A DNA stretch of 26,861 nt from assembly GCA_044871085.1 (NCBI GenBank), contig JBIOZI010000237.1, positions 1-26,861 on the forward strand, read 5' to 3'. The stretch is from CADEED01 sp044871085 (lineage in GTDB: Bacteria > Pseudomonadota > Gammaproteobacteria > Steroidobacterales > Steroidobacteraceae). Positions 15,540-23,845 of this stretch are shown here, one piece after another. How positions within the stretch are numbered: position 1 is the first letter of the stretch; every line of letters begins with the position of its first letter. The notes beneath the pieces are model-generated. The model was not told where the DNA came from, ran no database searches, and saw only the letters and a program-made list of their open reading frames with translations. The position numbers and the translations under genes were made by a program.

Positions 15540-17063
15540 TCATGCGGCGGCGCTGCCGACGACGGACTCGGGTTCGAGATACTTCGCTTCGAGATAGCGC
15601 AGCGCGGACGCCGCGGACAACGGCTTGCCGGTGGACGTCTTCAGCAGATCCTGCGCGCTCATGCGCGCGCCCTGGCCGTGCACGTTCTCGCGCATCCAGC
15701 CCATGAGGCCGGAGAAGTCGCCGCCCGCGATCTGCTTCTCGACCTCGGGAACGGCGCCGCTCAAGGCATCGTAGAACTGCGCCGCCATCACCGCGCCGAG
15801 CGCGTACGAAGGGAAATAGCCGAACGAACCGACGGCCCAGTGCACGTCCTGCAGCACGCCCTGGAGATCGTTCAGCGGCTTGACCCCGAGACGCTGCTCC
15901 ATGATGGAGTTCCAGGCGTCGCGCAGGTTGCGCACCGCGAGCTCACCCGACAGCAGCTGGTTCTCGAGCTCGTAGCGCAGCTGGATGTGCAGCGTGTACG
16001 TGAGCTCGTCGGCGTCGACGCGGATCGGCCCGCGCCGCACGCGCGTGAGGTGGGCGTACAGGTTTTCCTCGGACCACTCCGGGCCGCTCACGCCGAAATG
16101 CTTCTCGAGCAGAGGCTTGAGATACCTGACGAATGGCCGGCTGCGGCACACGACCATTTCCATGAGCAGCGACTGGCTCTCCTCGAGCGCCATGCCGCGG
16201 TCGCGTCCGACGGGCTGATCGGCGAATTCCACCGGCAGGCCGACGTCGTACATCGCATGGCCGGTCTCGTGCATCGCGCCCAGCAGGCCGGAGAAAGGAT
16301 CCGCGGTGTCGAAGCGCGTCGTGACGCGCACGTCGCCGGGCACGCCTTCGGTGAACGGATGCTCGCTCTCGTCGAGGCGCCCGCGATCGAACGGGAAGCC
16401 GACCGCCTTCATGATCTCCACGGCCAGCGCGCGCTGCTTGCCGGTGGTGAACTTGCCCACGATGGGAAGAATGGGGTGCTGTTCCTGGCGCGCGAGCACT
16501 TCGCGGATGAGCCCCGGCAGTCGGCGCGCCAACGCCTTGAACATCGCATCGATCTCGGCGGACGTGAGACCGGGGCTGAATTCATCGACGAGCGCATCGT
16601 AGGGCGCCAGATTGCGCGCCTGGCCGAGCAACTGCGCCTTGTCGCGCACGAGGTGCACGACCTCCTCGAGATGCGGGGCGAAATCTTCGAACTTGCCGCT
16701 CTCGCGGGCCTGCAGCCACTTCGCCTCGGCCTTGGAGGCCGCCTTTGCCAGCCGCGAAACCAGGGCGACCGGGGTCGCGATGGCGAAATCGCGCTGCCGG
16801 CGCATCTCGCGCAGGTTGGCGACTTCCCAATCCTCGAGACCGCCGAGGTTCGCGTGGGCGCGATCCAGCAGGCGCGTGATCTTGGGCGCGGTGACGAGCG
16901 CGTGGTACTCAGTCTCGAGCGCGGCGAGCTGTTCGCCGCGGACGTCGGCGCTGCCTCGCGGCATGATCACGGCGGCATCCCATCGCAGGATTGCCATTGC
17001 GCCACGAAAGGCGTGCAGGCGCTTCCATTCCTGCTCGAGCTGCTTGTACGGGGTCTGCGCCAT
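15540..17063 (-). CDS. M32 family metallocarboxypeptidase
   Basis: This 507-residue protein has the length and motifs of family M32 (thermostable carboxypeptidase Taq type), cytosolic enzymes that remove C-terminal amino acids. The zinc site is HETGH at residues 265-269, with the third ligand in EESQS at 294-298, where the family usually has HESQS; the ligand Glu295 is kept. Further conserved blocks are DADELTYTLHIQLRYELE and GSFGYFPSYALG. There is no signal peptide. The ATG at 17063 has no clear Shine-Dalgarno, and a TAAACT hexamer lies about 31 nt upstream. It is probably the first gene of the seven-gene minus-strand run. Confidence 0.94.
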   Translation of the reverse strand: MAQTPYKQLEQEWKRLHAFRGAMAILRWDAAVIMPRGSADVRGEQLAALETEYHALVTAPKITRLLDRAHANLGGLEDWEVANLREMRRQRDFAIATPVALVSRLAKAASKAEAKWLQARESGKFEDFAPHLEEVVHLVRDKAQLLGQARNLAPYDALVDEFSPGLTSAEIDAMFKALARRLPGLIREVLARQEQHPILPIVGKFTTGKQRALAVEIMKAVGFPFDRGRLDESEHPFTEGVPGDVRVTTRFDTADPFSGLLGAMHETGHAMYDVGLPVEFADQPVGRDRGMALEESQSLLMEMVVCRSRPFVRYLKPLLEKHFGVSGPEWSEENLYAHLTRVRRGPIRVDADELTYTLHIQLRYELENQLLSGELAVRNLRDAWNSIMEQRLGVKPLNDLQGVLQDVHWAVGSFGYFPSYALGAVMAAQFYDALSGAVPEVEKQIAGGDFSGLMGWMRENVHGQGARMSAQDLLKTSTGKPLSAASALRYLEAKYLEPESVVGSAAA

Positions 17064-17268
17064 GGGGGAATCGGAGGGGAGTCGAACGGTTGCCAGTTTA
17101 CCAGCGACCCCACTTCAGACCGGCGTGGACAGGGTCAATTCCCTGATAAAACAAATATTTATGAGGCCGGTTCGCGGTTGACAGCAGCCGGGCCACCCTG
17201 CCTCGCTATGTCAAATCGCGCTGTCGTGTTTTTGCTCGCGTGACGGCGCAATGACACGCGGGAGCGCG
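17064..17268 (-). promoter_or_regulatory. Intergenic region upstream of the M32 carboxypeptidase
   Basis: This 205-bp gap separates the RND pump gene from the carboxypeptidase gene. It holds an AT-rich island at about 17145-17162, unusual in this GC-rich window, a small hairpin at 17130-17145 (CAGGG/CCCTG), and TTGACA-type hexamers on both strands (plus 17178-17183; minus 17209-17214) that form a spaced inverted repeat. No -10 element sits at the ideal distance, so the promoter is not pinned down. Confidence 0.4.
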
Positions 17269-17271
17269 TCA
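17252..17271 (-). terminator. Hairpin over the RND pump stop codon
   Basis: On the minus strand TGACGCGC pairs with GCGTGTCA around a TCCC loop (8 bp with one G-U). It includes the TGA stop of the pump gene. No U-run follows directly, so it may act as a weak terminator or an mRNA 3' end stabiliser. Confidence 0.35.
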
Positions 17272-20200
17272 GGGCGCTTCGTGCGCCCGATTGCTCGCCG
17301 TTGCAGGCGTGCCACGCTCGCCCGGTTTCTTGCGCAGCCCGTCGATGAGCCGCGTCATGTATTCGGGTGAGCGGGTGTTCTTCGCGATCAGCAGATACAG
17401 CGCCGGAACGACGTACAAGGTCATGGCGAGCGAAACCAGGGTGCCGAAGAACACGGTGGCGCCGATCGACTCGCGGCTCTCGGCGCCCGCGCCATGCGCC
17501 AGCATGAGCGGCACGGCGCCGAACGCCGTGCACAGGCTGGTCATGAGCACCGGCCGCAGCCGTACCGAGGACGACTGGATGACCGCATCGACGAAGGCCA
17601 CGCCGCGATCGCGCAACTGGTTTGCGAACTCCACGATGAGGATGCCGTTCTTGCAGGCGATGCCGATGAGCATGATGCAGCCGATCTGGCTGAAGATGTT
17701 GATGGTGGAGTTGAACAGGAACAGCCCGAGCAGCGCGCCCGTGAGCGCCAGCGGCACGGTGACCAGGATGACCACCGGATGGATGAAGCTCTCGAACTGC
17801 GCCGCGAGCACCAGGTAGACGATGAGCAGCGCGAAGCCGAAGGTGATCCACAGCGCGTCGCCGGATTTCTTGAGCTGGTAGGTCTCGCCGTTGTAGATGA
17901 TCTTGGCGTTCGGCGCTTCCTCGTGGATCACCTTCTCCATGTATGCCACGGCTTCGCCGAGTGCGTAGCCCGGCGCGAGCGAGCCGGCCAGCTCGATGGC
18001 GCGCATGCGGTCCGTACGGCGCAGCTCGGTGGGGCCCGCGCGCTCGTCGATCTTCACGAGCGCGGACAGGGGCAGCAGGTCGCCATCGTTGTCGGAGCGC
18101 ACGTAGAGGTTGTCGAGATCGCCGACGCTCGAGCGCTGCTCCCGGTTCGCCTGCAGGACGACGTCGTACTCCTCGCCGGCACGCTCGAACGTGGTGACGA
18201 TGCGCGAGCCCAGCATGGTCTCGAGCGTGCGGCCGACGGTCTGCAGCGATACGCCGAGGTCGGCGGCCTTGTTGCGGTCGATCTGCACGATGACGCGCGG
18301 CTGGCGCTCCAGGTAATCGGACTCGAGGTTGAGAATGCGCGGGTTCTCGGCCGCCACGCGCTGCATGACCTTGTCGCGCCACTTCACGATTTCCTCGTAT
18401 TCACCGCCCCCCATGGCGATGGCCAGCGGCCGCGTGCTGTTGCGCGCGATGGGGCTCGGCGAGGGATTGGCGTTGACGCGCGCGCCGGAAATACCCTGCG
18501 TGCGCTGGCGCACGCGGTTGGCGATCTCGGCGGCGCTGTCCTCGCGCTGGTTCCACAGCGTGAGCGGCACCATCACCCGCCCGATGTTCACCTCGGCGCT
18601 GCGGCCGAAGCCGCCCGAGCGCGTGAGCACACGACGTGCATTGCCGTTCTCGACCTCGTTCATCGCCACCTGCTCCACCTCGCGCAGCTGCCGGTCGAGG
18701 TAGGTGATGCTCGAGCCTTCCGGCGCGGTGACGAAGATCTGGACCATGCCGCGGTCTTCCAGCGGCGCGAGCTCGCTCGGTATGCGTAGTCCGGAGAACG
18801 GAATGCCCGCGATGAACACGGCCACGAGCACGCCGAACAGTCCGAGCGCGCCGCCGACGATCCACAGCGGCTTGCGGCCTTGCATCGCGCGCCGCAGGCC
18901 CGCGGCGTAACGCTGGTCGATGTCGTGGAACACGCGGTCGATGCGGCCGGCCATGCGCGACTTCGGCATGCCGTTCGCGAACAGCTTGGAGGCCATCATC
19001 GGCGTGAGGGAGAGCGCGACGAACGCCGAGAACCCCACGGCCGCCGCGACCGTGACTCCGAACTCGCCGAACAGTCTGCCGGTGTCGCCGGTCATGAACG
19101 ACACGGGCACGAACACCGCCATGAGCACCATGGTGGTGGCGATGACCGCGAAACCGATCTCACGCGCGCCGTTGATGGAGGCGAGCACGGGCGGCTCGCC
19201 CGACTCGATGCGCCGCACGATGTTCTCGAGCACGACTATGGCGTCGTCGACGACCAGGCCGATGGCGAGCACGGCGCCGAGTAACGTGAGCGTATTGATC
19301 GAATAGTCGAGCGTCGCCATGACGACGGCCGCGGCGATGATGGACACGGGGATCGTGACGGCCGGGATCAGGGTGGCGCGCAGCGTCCCGAGGAACAGGA
19401 AGATGACGATGAGCACGAGGGCCAGGGTTTCGGTGAGCGCGAAGCCCACGTTCGTGAGCGAGGCCGCGATGAACACCCCGTTGTCGATGTTGACCTCGAC
19501 GTTCATGTCCTTCGGCAGCGTGGGCTGGATCTCGGCGAGACGCTTCTTCACGGCGCCGGAGGTGGCCAGGACGTTCGCCTTCGACTGCGGGATGATCGCC
19601 ATCGACAGGCCGATCTCGCCGTTGGAGCGCGACAGGCTGCGGTCGTCGTCGGATGCCAGCCGCACCTGCGCCACTTCGCCGAGGCGCACGAGATAACCGT
19701 CCGGACCGCGGCCCACGACGAGATTGCGGAAATCCTCTTCGGTTCGCAGGTTGGTGTCGGTGCGCAGCGCGAACTCGCGCTCGCGCGACTCGAGCCTGCC
19801 CGCGGGCAGCTCCACGTTTTCGCGCAGCAAGGCGTTCTCGACGTCCGCCACCGTGAGCTGCCGCGCCGCCAGGTTTTCACGCGAGAGCCAGACGCGCATC
19901 GCGTAGCGGCGCGCGCCGTTCATGCGCACCGATGCCACGCCTTCGAGTGTCGCGAACTGGTCGACCAGGTACCGCTCCATGAAGTCGGTGATCTCGAGCA
20001 TGTTCCGCTGCGTGCTCGAGACGTTCAGGAAGACGATGGGCTCCTCGCCGCTGTCGACCTTGGTGATCTGCGGTGGATCGGCTTCGGGCGGCAGGCGCTG
20101 GGACACGCGCGACAGGCGCTCGCGCACGTCGTTCGCGGCGCTGTCCAGGTCGCGATCCAGCGTGAACTCCACGTTGATCTGCGAGCGCTCGTCGCGGCTG

Positions 20201-20448
20201 GCCGAGTTCAGCCGCTCCACGCCTTCGATGCCCGAGATCTCGTTCTCCATGATCTGGGTGATGCGCGACTCGATCACGTCGGAAGACGCGCCGCGATAAC
20301 GCGTCTCGATGCTCACCACCGGACGGTCGACGTCGGGGAATTCGCGCAGCGAGAGGCGCGTGACGGCGCCGACGCCGAGGATGAACAGCAGCAGCGACAT
20401 CACCGTCGCGAACACCGGCCGCCGAACCGACAGATCCGAAATCAACAT
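17269..20448 (-). CDS. RND efflux pump inner-membrane transporter, HAE1 type
   Basis: The 1059-residue protein has RND architecture: N-terminal TM1 (residues 10-30, after ISDLSVRRPVF), two large periplasmic porter loops, and TM clusters. The proton-relay pair Asp401-Asp402 is in TM4 (AIGLVVDDAIVVLENIVRR). It should form trimers in the inner membrane and export hydrophobic compounds, working with the adaptor encoded just upstream and an outer-membrane channel. The start is the ATG at 20448 (MLISDLSVRRP); the longer frame to 20781 reads antisense-like sequence over the adaptor gene. It lies 13 nt after the adaptor stop. The substrate is unknown; heavy-metal type is unlikely. Confidence 0.95.
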   Translation of the reverse strand: MLISDLSVRRPVFATVMSLLLFILGVGAVTRLSLREFPDVDRPVVSIETRYRGASSDVIESRITQIMENEISGIEGVERLNSASRDERSQINVEFTLDRDLDSAANDVRERLSRVSQRLPPEADPPQITKVDSGEEPIVFLNVSSTQRNMLEITDFMERYLVDQFATLEGVASVRMNGARRYAMRVWLSRENLAARQLTVADVENALLRENVELPAGRLESREREFALRTDTNLRTEEDFRNLVVGRGPDGYLVRLGEVAQVRLASDDDRSLSRSNGEIGLSMAIIPQSKANVLATSGAVKKRLAEIQPTLPKDMNVEVNIDNGVFIAASLTNVGFALTETLALVLIVIFLFLGTLRATLIPAVTIPVSIIAAAVVMATLDYSINTLTLLGAVLAIGLVVDDAIVVLENIVRRIESGEPPVLASINGAREIGFAVIATTMVLMAVFVPVSFMTGDTGRLFGEFGVTVAAAVGFSAFVALSLTPMMASKLFANGMPKSRMAGRIDRVFHDIDQRYAAGLRRAMQGRKPLWIVGGALGLFGVLVAVFIAGIPFSGLRIPSELAPLEDRGMVQIFVTAPEGSSITYLDRQLREVEQVAMNEVENGNARRVLTRSGGFGRSAEVNIGRVMVPLTLWNQREDSAAEIANRVRQRTQGISGARVNANPSPSPIARNSTRPLAIAMGGGEYEEIVKWRDKVMQRVAAENPRILNLESDYLERQPRVIVQIDRNKAADLGVSLQTVGRTLETMLGSRIVTTFERAGEEYDVVLQANREQRSSVGDLDNLYVRSDNDGDLLPLSALVKIDERAGPTELRRTDRMRAIELAGSLAPGYALGEAVAYMEKVIHEEAPNAKIIYNGETYQLKKSGDALWITFGFALLIVYLVLAAQFESFIHPVVILVTVPLALTGALLGLFLFNSTINIFSQIGCIMLIGIACKNGILIVEFANQLRDRGVAFVDAVIQSSSVRLRPVLMTSLCTAFGAVPLMLAHGAGAESRESIGATVFFGTLVSLAMTLYVVPALYLLIAKNTRSPEYMTRLIDGLRKKPGERGTPATASNRAHEAP

Positions 20449-20461
20449 GCAACGAATCCGC

Positions 20462-21610
20462 TCATGGACGCAGGCTCGCCGGAGTCGCGTTCGCCTCGTG
20501 TGAAATGGCGTCCGCGACGGGCACCGTGTCCACCATGCGGTCGGTGGCCCGCACGGGCGCGCCGTCGCGAACCTTCTGGGTGCCCTCGACGATGACGCGC
20601 TCACCGGCTTCGAGGCCGGCGAGCACTTCGACGCTGCCGGGACGGCGCACGCCGATGCGCACTTCGCGGCGCCGTGCCTTGCCGTCGGCGACGACGAACA
20701 CGTACTGGCGCTCCGCCTCGGGCGTGAGCGCCTCTTCGGGAATGACGAGCGAATCACGCTCGTCGTTCGCCAGCGAGACATTGAGGAACATGCCGGGCTT
20801 GAGCGCGCCGTCGTCGTTCGCGAGCAGCGCGCGCACCGTCACCGAGCGTGTGTTCACGTCGACGCGCGAATCGATGCTGCCGACCTTGCCCACGAAGCTG
20901 CGACCCGGGTAAGCCGGCGCCGTCGCGCGCACCGACAAGCCCTCGCGCAGCGTCGCCAGGAAATTCTCGGGCACCGAGAAGTCGAGCTTGATGACGCTGG
21001 TGTCATCGAGCGTGGTGATGACGGCGCCGGGGCTGATCAGCGTGCCGACGCTCACGCGCCGCAGACCCACCCGGCCGGAGAACGGCGCGCGGATCACGGT
21101 GTCTTCGAGGCGCGCCTGCGCGGCCTGCAGGCGCGCGCGGTTGGCCTTGACCGTGGCCTCGAGCTGCTCGTAGCTCGACTTCGACAATGCCTGCGTCTGC
21201 ATCAGCTCGCGGCTGCGGTTGAACTGCCCCTCGCTGTCGGTGAGCGTGGCCTGCGCCGCCGCCACGTCCGCGCGGGTCTGCGCATCGTCGAGCTGCACGA
21301 GGACCTGGCCGCGCTGCACCCGCTCGCCATCGCGGAACTTCACCGCCGTCACGATGTTCGAGGACTTCGAGCTCACGTCGACGGATTCGTTGGCGCGGGC
21401 GTTGCCTAGCGCTTCGAGCTTCTGCGAGACCCGCTCGTTGCGCACCGGCGCCAGCGTCACCGTGGGCGGGCCGGCGTTGCGCGCGTTGCCGGCGGCGGCG
21501 GAAGCCGCGCCCGGCGCTGGACGATGCTGCGTCGCGTAGATAGCCCACGCGGCGCAGACCACGGCGACGACGACACTGACGGGGGTGAGGAGATTGCGCC
21601 TTTCGGACAT
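20462..21610 (-). CDS. RND efflux periplasmic adaptor (membrane fusion protein)
   Basis: The 382-residue protein has an N-terminal membrane anchor (about residues 8-26), then the standard adaptor order: a lipoyl half (VSSKSSNIVTAVKFRDGERVQRGQVLVQLDD), a coiled-coil hairpin (RADVAAAQATLTDSEGQFNRSRELMQ to ANRARLQAAQARLEDT), the second lipoyl half (VIRAPFSGRVGLRRVSVGTLISPG), then beta-barrel and membrane-proximal domains. It links the transporter encoded 13 nt downstream with an outer-membrane channel. The ATG at 21610 (MSERRNLLTP) is chosen; upstream in-frame codons to 21667 lack the expected anchor context. No TolC-like gene is next to it. Confidence 0.94.
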   Translation of the reverse strand: MSERRNLLTPVSVVVAVVCAAWAIYATQHRPAPGAASAAAGNARNAGPPTVTLAPVRNERVSQKLEALGNARANESVDVSSKSSNIVTAVKFRDGERVQRGQVLVQLDDAQTRADVAAAQATLTDSEGQFNRSRELMQTQALSKSSYEQLEATVKANRARLQAAQARLEDTVIRAPFSGRVGLRRVSVGTLISPGAVITTLDDTSVIKLDFSVPENFLATLREGLSVRATAPAYPGRSFVGKVGSIDSRVDVNTRSVTVRALLANDDGALKPGMFLNVSLANDERDSLVIPEEALTPEAERQYVFVVADGKARRREVRIGVRRPGSVEVLAGLEAGERVIVEGTQKVRDGAPVRATDRMVDTVPVADAISHEANATPASLRP

Positions 21611-21685
21611 TGGTGCACGGGGCTTCGTTTGGCGGACGAGAGTATGGCACCGCCAACAGCCCGGCACACGGCGGGGGAATCGGTT

Positions 21686-22573
21686 TCAAGCCCCGGCGTG
21701 CCGCTCTTCCCAGCGGTGGATCATCTGTTTGCGCGTGACACCCCAGCGGTACCCGCCGAGCTTGCCACCCGCTCGCAGCACGCGATGACACGGAATGATC
21801 CAGGCGATTGGATTCGCGCCCACCGCGTTTCCCACGGCGCGCGCGCCATCCGGGCACCCGAGCCGCTTGGCCAGCGCGCTGTATGAGACCGACTCGCAGG
21901 GCTCTAGTTCGAGCAGCGCGCGCCAGACCTGCACCTGGAAGTTGGTGCCGGTCACGGCGAGCGGCAAGGTGACGGAATTGTGACCCGCCGGATTGCGGCC
22001 GAAGACGACCGCGGCCAGCTGCGCGGCGCGCGCGTCGTCGCGTACGAATTGCGCCTGCGGCCAACTGCGCTCGAGCTGCGCGAGATGTCCGCGTTCGCTG
22101 CGCTCGTCGACGAATGACAGGCGACATAACCCGCGCGCGGTCTCGGCGAAGAATGCCGAGCCGAACGGCGTGCTCGCGACCCCGTACCGGATGGTCACGC
22201 CCGCGCCCGCGGCGCGGATCTCGCCGGGCGACATCGCCTCGAGGGTCACTGTCAGATCATGTAACCGTCCGCCTCCCGAAAGTCCTACAGAATGCGCGGC
22301 GTCGAGCACCGACGGCTCGCTGCGCAGAGCGTTGGCGGCCGCGCGGCTCGTAACCTCCGCGAGGTACTGCTTGGGCGTCAGGCCGGTCCAGCGCCGGAAC
22401 AAGCGGTTGAAGTGGAACTCCGACAGGCCCACGTGGCGCGCGATCTGCGCGAGCTTCGGCTGGCGCTGGTATTCGCGCTCGATGAACTCGATGGCGCGGC
22501 TCATGCGCGCGAACTCGCGGCTGTCGAGGAATCCATCGGTGGCAGAAGTCACGGTCATATCCATGGTGCGCAT
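21686..22573 (-). CDS. Ada-like AraC regulator fused to O6-methylguanine-DNA methyltransferase
   Basis: The 295-residue protein joins an AraC-type helix-turn-helix domain (residues about 25-115; IARHVGLSEFHFNRLFRRWTG, then the Ada-typical VGLSGGGRLHDL) to an alkylguanine-DNA methyltransferase domain (about 125-290) with the active-site PCHRV, acceptor Cys262, and GYRWG. It removes methyl groups from O6-methylguanine and probably regulates alkylation repair. The N-terminal zinc domain of E. coli Ada that senses methylphosphotriesters is absent. Several ATG codons (22573, 22564, 22558) could be the start and none has a good ribosome binding site. It is on the same strand as the pump genes, with 75 nt between. 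Confidence 0.92.
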   Translation of the reverse strand: MRTMDMTVTSATDGFLDSREFARMSRAIEFIEREYQRQPKLAQIARHVGLSEFHFNRLFRRWTGLTPKQYLAEVTSRAAANALRSEPSVLDAAHSVGLSGGGRLHDLTVTLEAMSPGEIRAAGAGVTIRYGVASTPFGSAFFAETARGLCRLSFVDERSERGHLAQLERSWPQAQFVRDDARAAQLAAVVFGRNPAGHNSVTLPLAVTGTNFQVQVWRALLELEPCESVSYSALAKRLGCPDGARAVGNAVGANPIAWIIPCHRVLRAGGKLGGYRWGVTRKQMIHRWEERHAGA

Positions 22574-22645
22574 GGTGGCTGCGGCGGCCGGGCGCGGCGA
22601 CCCGATCCTTGCGCCGGCGCGGGAATCACCGCAACACCGCTGATG

Positions 22646-23788
22646 TCAGGGCGTGGCGAGCGAGCGCAACAGCAGCTGGGGCACGTCCTGCACGCTGCCG
22701 CCCCCGGGTCCGGCGATGTTGACGATGGTGAGCTGCCGCGCCGGAACCACCCACAGGCGGCTGCCGTCGTCATCGGAGGCGCTCAACACCTCGGCGTCCT
22801 CGATGCGCAGCCGCGTGAGCTGCATGCCGGTGTCCGCATGCACGCGCGACGGCCGCGCCATCTCCGCCACCCACCCGGCGGGCAGCACGCGCCGGCCTTC
22901 GATGACTCCGTCGCTGGCGATGAGACTGGCGATGCGCAGGACGTCGCGCGCCGTCGCGCGCCAGCAGCAATGCGCGGCCGGCATGCCGGCGCGGCGGTCG
23001 AGCTGCAGTTGCGCGCGCCCGGCCCCGCTCGGCTGCCACAGGCGCTCCTGGATGTACGCCTCATACGGCATGCCCACGATGCGTTCGACGATCACGGCGG
23101 CGAGCTGGGTATTGGCGGGCGAGACGTTGTAGAAGCCGCCGGGCTCGTGCTCGAGCTCGAACCCGAGCGCGGTGGATTCGAAGTCGTTGCCGAGCGTCAT
23201 GCGCACGCCCTTGCTCATGGCGAAGGCCGGCAGGCGCGCGAGGTCGTCCCAGGGCGAGCGGTAGCGCAGCTTGGCGAGGTCGCCGCCGGTTTCGAGACCG
23301 CTGGTTTCCTCGAGCAGCGCGCGCACGGTGATGCGGCCGCGCGGCTCGTCGTCCCATTCGTGCAGCAGCCGCGCCAGCGGCGTGTCCAGCGACGGGATGC
23401 GCCTCTCCTCGAGCACGATGCCCATGGCCATCGCGGCGACCGGCCGCGCGATCAGCGAGGCCGGCAGCAGCGTGGCCGCATCGTCGGCCGCGAAATAGCG
23501 CTCGACCTCGATGTGCCCGGCACGCATGACTAACAACGCGCGCGCGCCGGCGCTGCGCGCGCGCATCGCCGCCTCTTCGATCAGCAATGCGTCGAGCGTC
23601 GGCTGCGCGTCGGCGGGCGCGCCGGCCGCGTCACCGCCGATGGTCGCCGATGGTAGGTAGAACCCGTCCGCCGGCAGCGGCAATTGAAACGCGCGCCGCC
23701 AGAACGGCAGGTCGGCGGTGAACGCACCGATGCCGAACGAGACCAGCAGCAGCATGGCCGCCGTGAGGATTGTCAGTAGTCGACGCAT
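22646..23788 (-). CDS. Beta-lactamase-fold (serine hydrolase-like) protein with altered active site
   Basis: The 380-residue protein has a signal anchor or signal peptide (residues 4-25) and a class C beta-lactamase/penicillin-binding-like domain: IPSLDTPLARLLHEWDDEPRGRITVRALLEETSGLETG is the standard block after the nucleophile, followed by VSPANTQLAAVIVERIVGMPYEAYIQERLW. The usual SxxK is not intact: the aligned region reads PASLIARPVAAM (109-120), with no lysine after Ser111. A clear YxN is also missing (FYNVSPAN). The block MPAAHCCWRATARD (269-282) looks distinctive. The ATG at 23788 gives the expected signal sequence; the frame is open to 24355 over glgA but is not used there. It diverges from glgA. 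Confidence 0.85.
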   Translation of the reverse strand: MRRLLTILTAAMLLLVSFGIGAFTADLPFWRRAFQLPLPADGFYLPSATIGGDAAGAPADAQPTLDALLIEEAAMRARSAGARALLVMRAGHIEVERYFAADDAATLLPASLIARPVAAMAMGIVLEERRIPSLDTPLARLLHEWDDEPRGRITVRALLEETSGLETGGDLAKLRYRSPWDDLARLPAFAMSKGVRMTLGNDFESTALGFELEHEPGGFYNVSPANTQLAAVIVERIVGMPYEAYIQERLWQPSGAGRAQLQLDRRAGMPAAHCCWRATARDVLRIASLIASDGVIEGRRVLPAGWVAEMARPSRVHADTGMQLTRLRIEDAEVLSASDDDGSRLWVVPARQLTIVNIAGPGGGSVQDVPQLLLRSLATP

Positions 23789-23845
23789 GGGTTGGAAGAC
23801 CTGTCGCCATGCTACCAGCGGCCCCGTGTCGCTAGAATGCCCACC
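23789..23845. promoter_or_regulatory. Compact divergent promoter region for glgA and the serine hydrolase-like gene
   Basis: Only 57 bp separate the two start codons. A TAGAAT hexamer on the plus strand at 23833-23838 ends 7 nt before the glgA GTG, and TAGCAT on the minus strand at 23809-23814 lies 20 nt from the other start. No Shine-Dalgarno is seen on either side, and no good -35 box. Confidence 0.45.

Noticed and set aside
13904..15706. 600-residue plus-strand open frame
   Set aside because: His/Arg/Gln-rich antisense shadow of ttcA and the ceramidase-like gene.
15480..17243. 587-residue plus-strand open frame
   Set aside because: Antisense of the M32 carboxypeptidase gene, with composition typical of a shadow frame.
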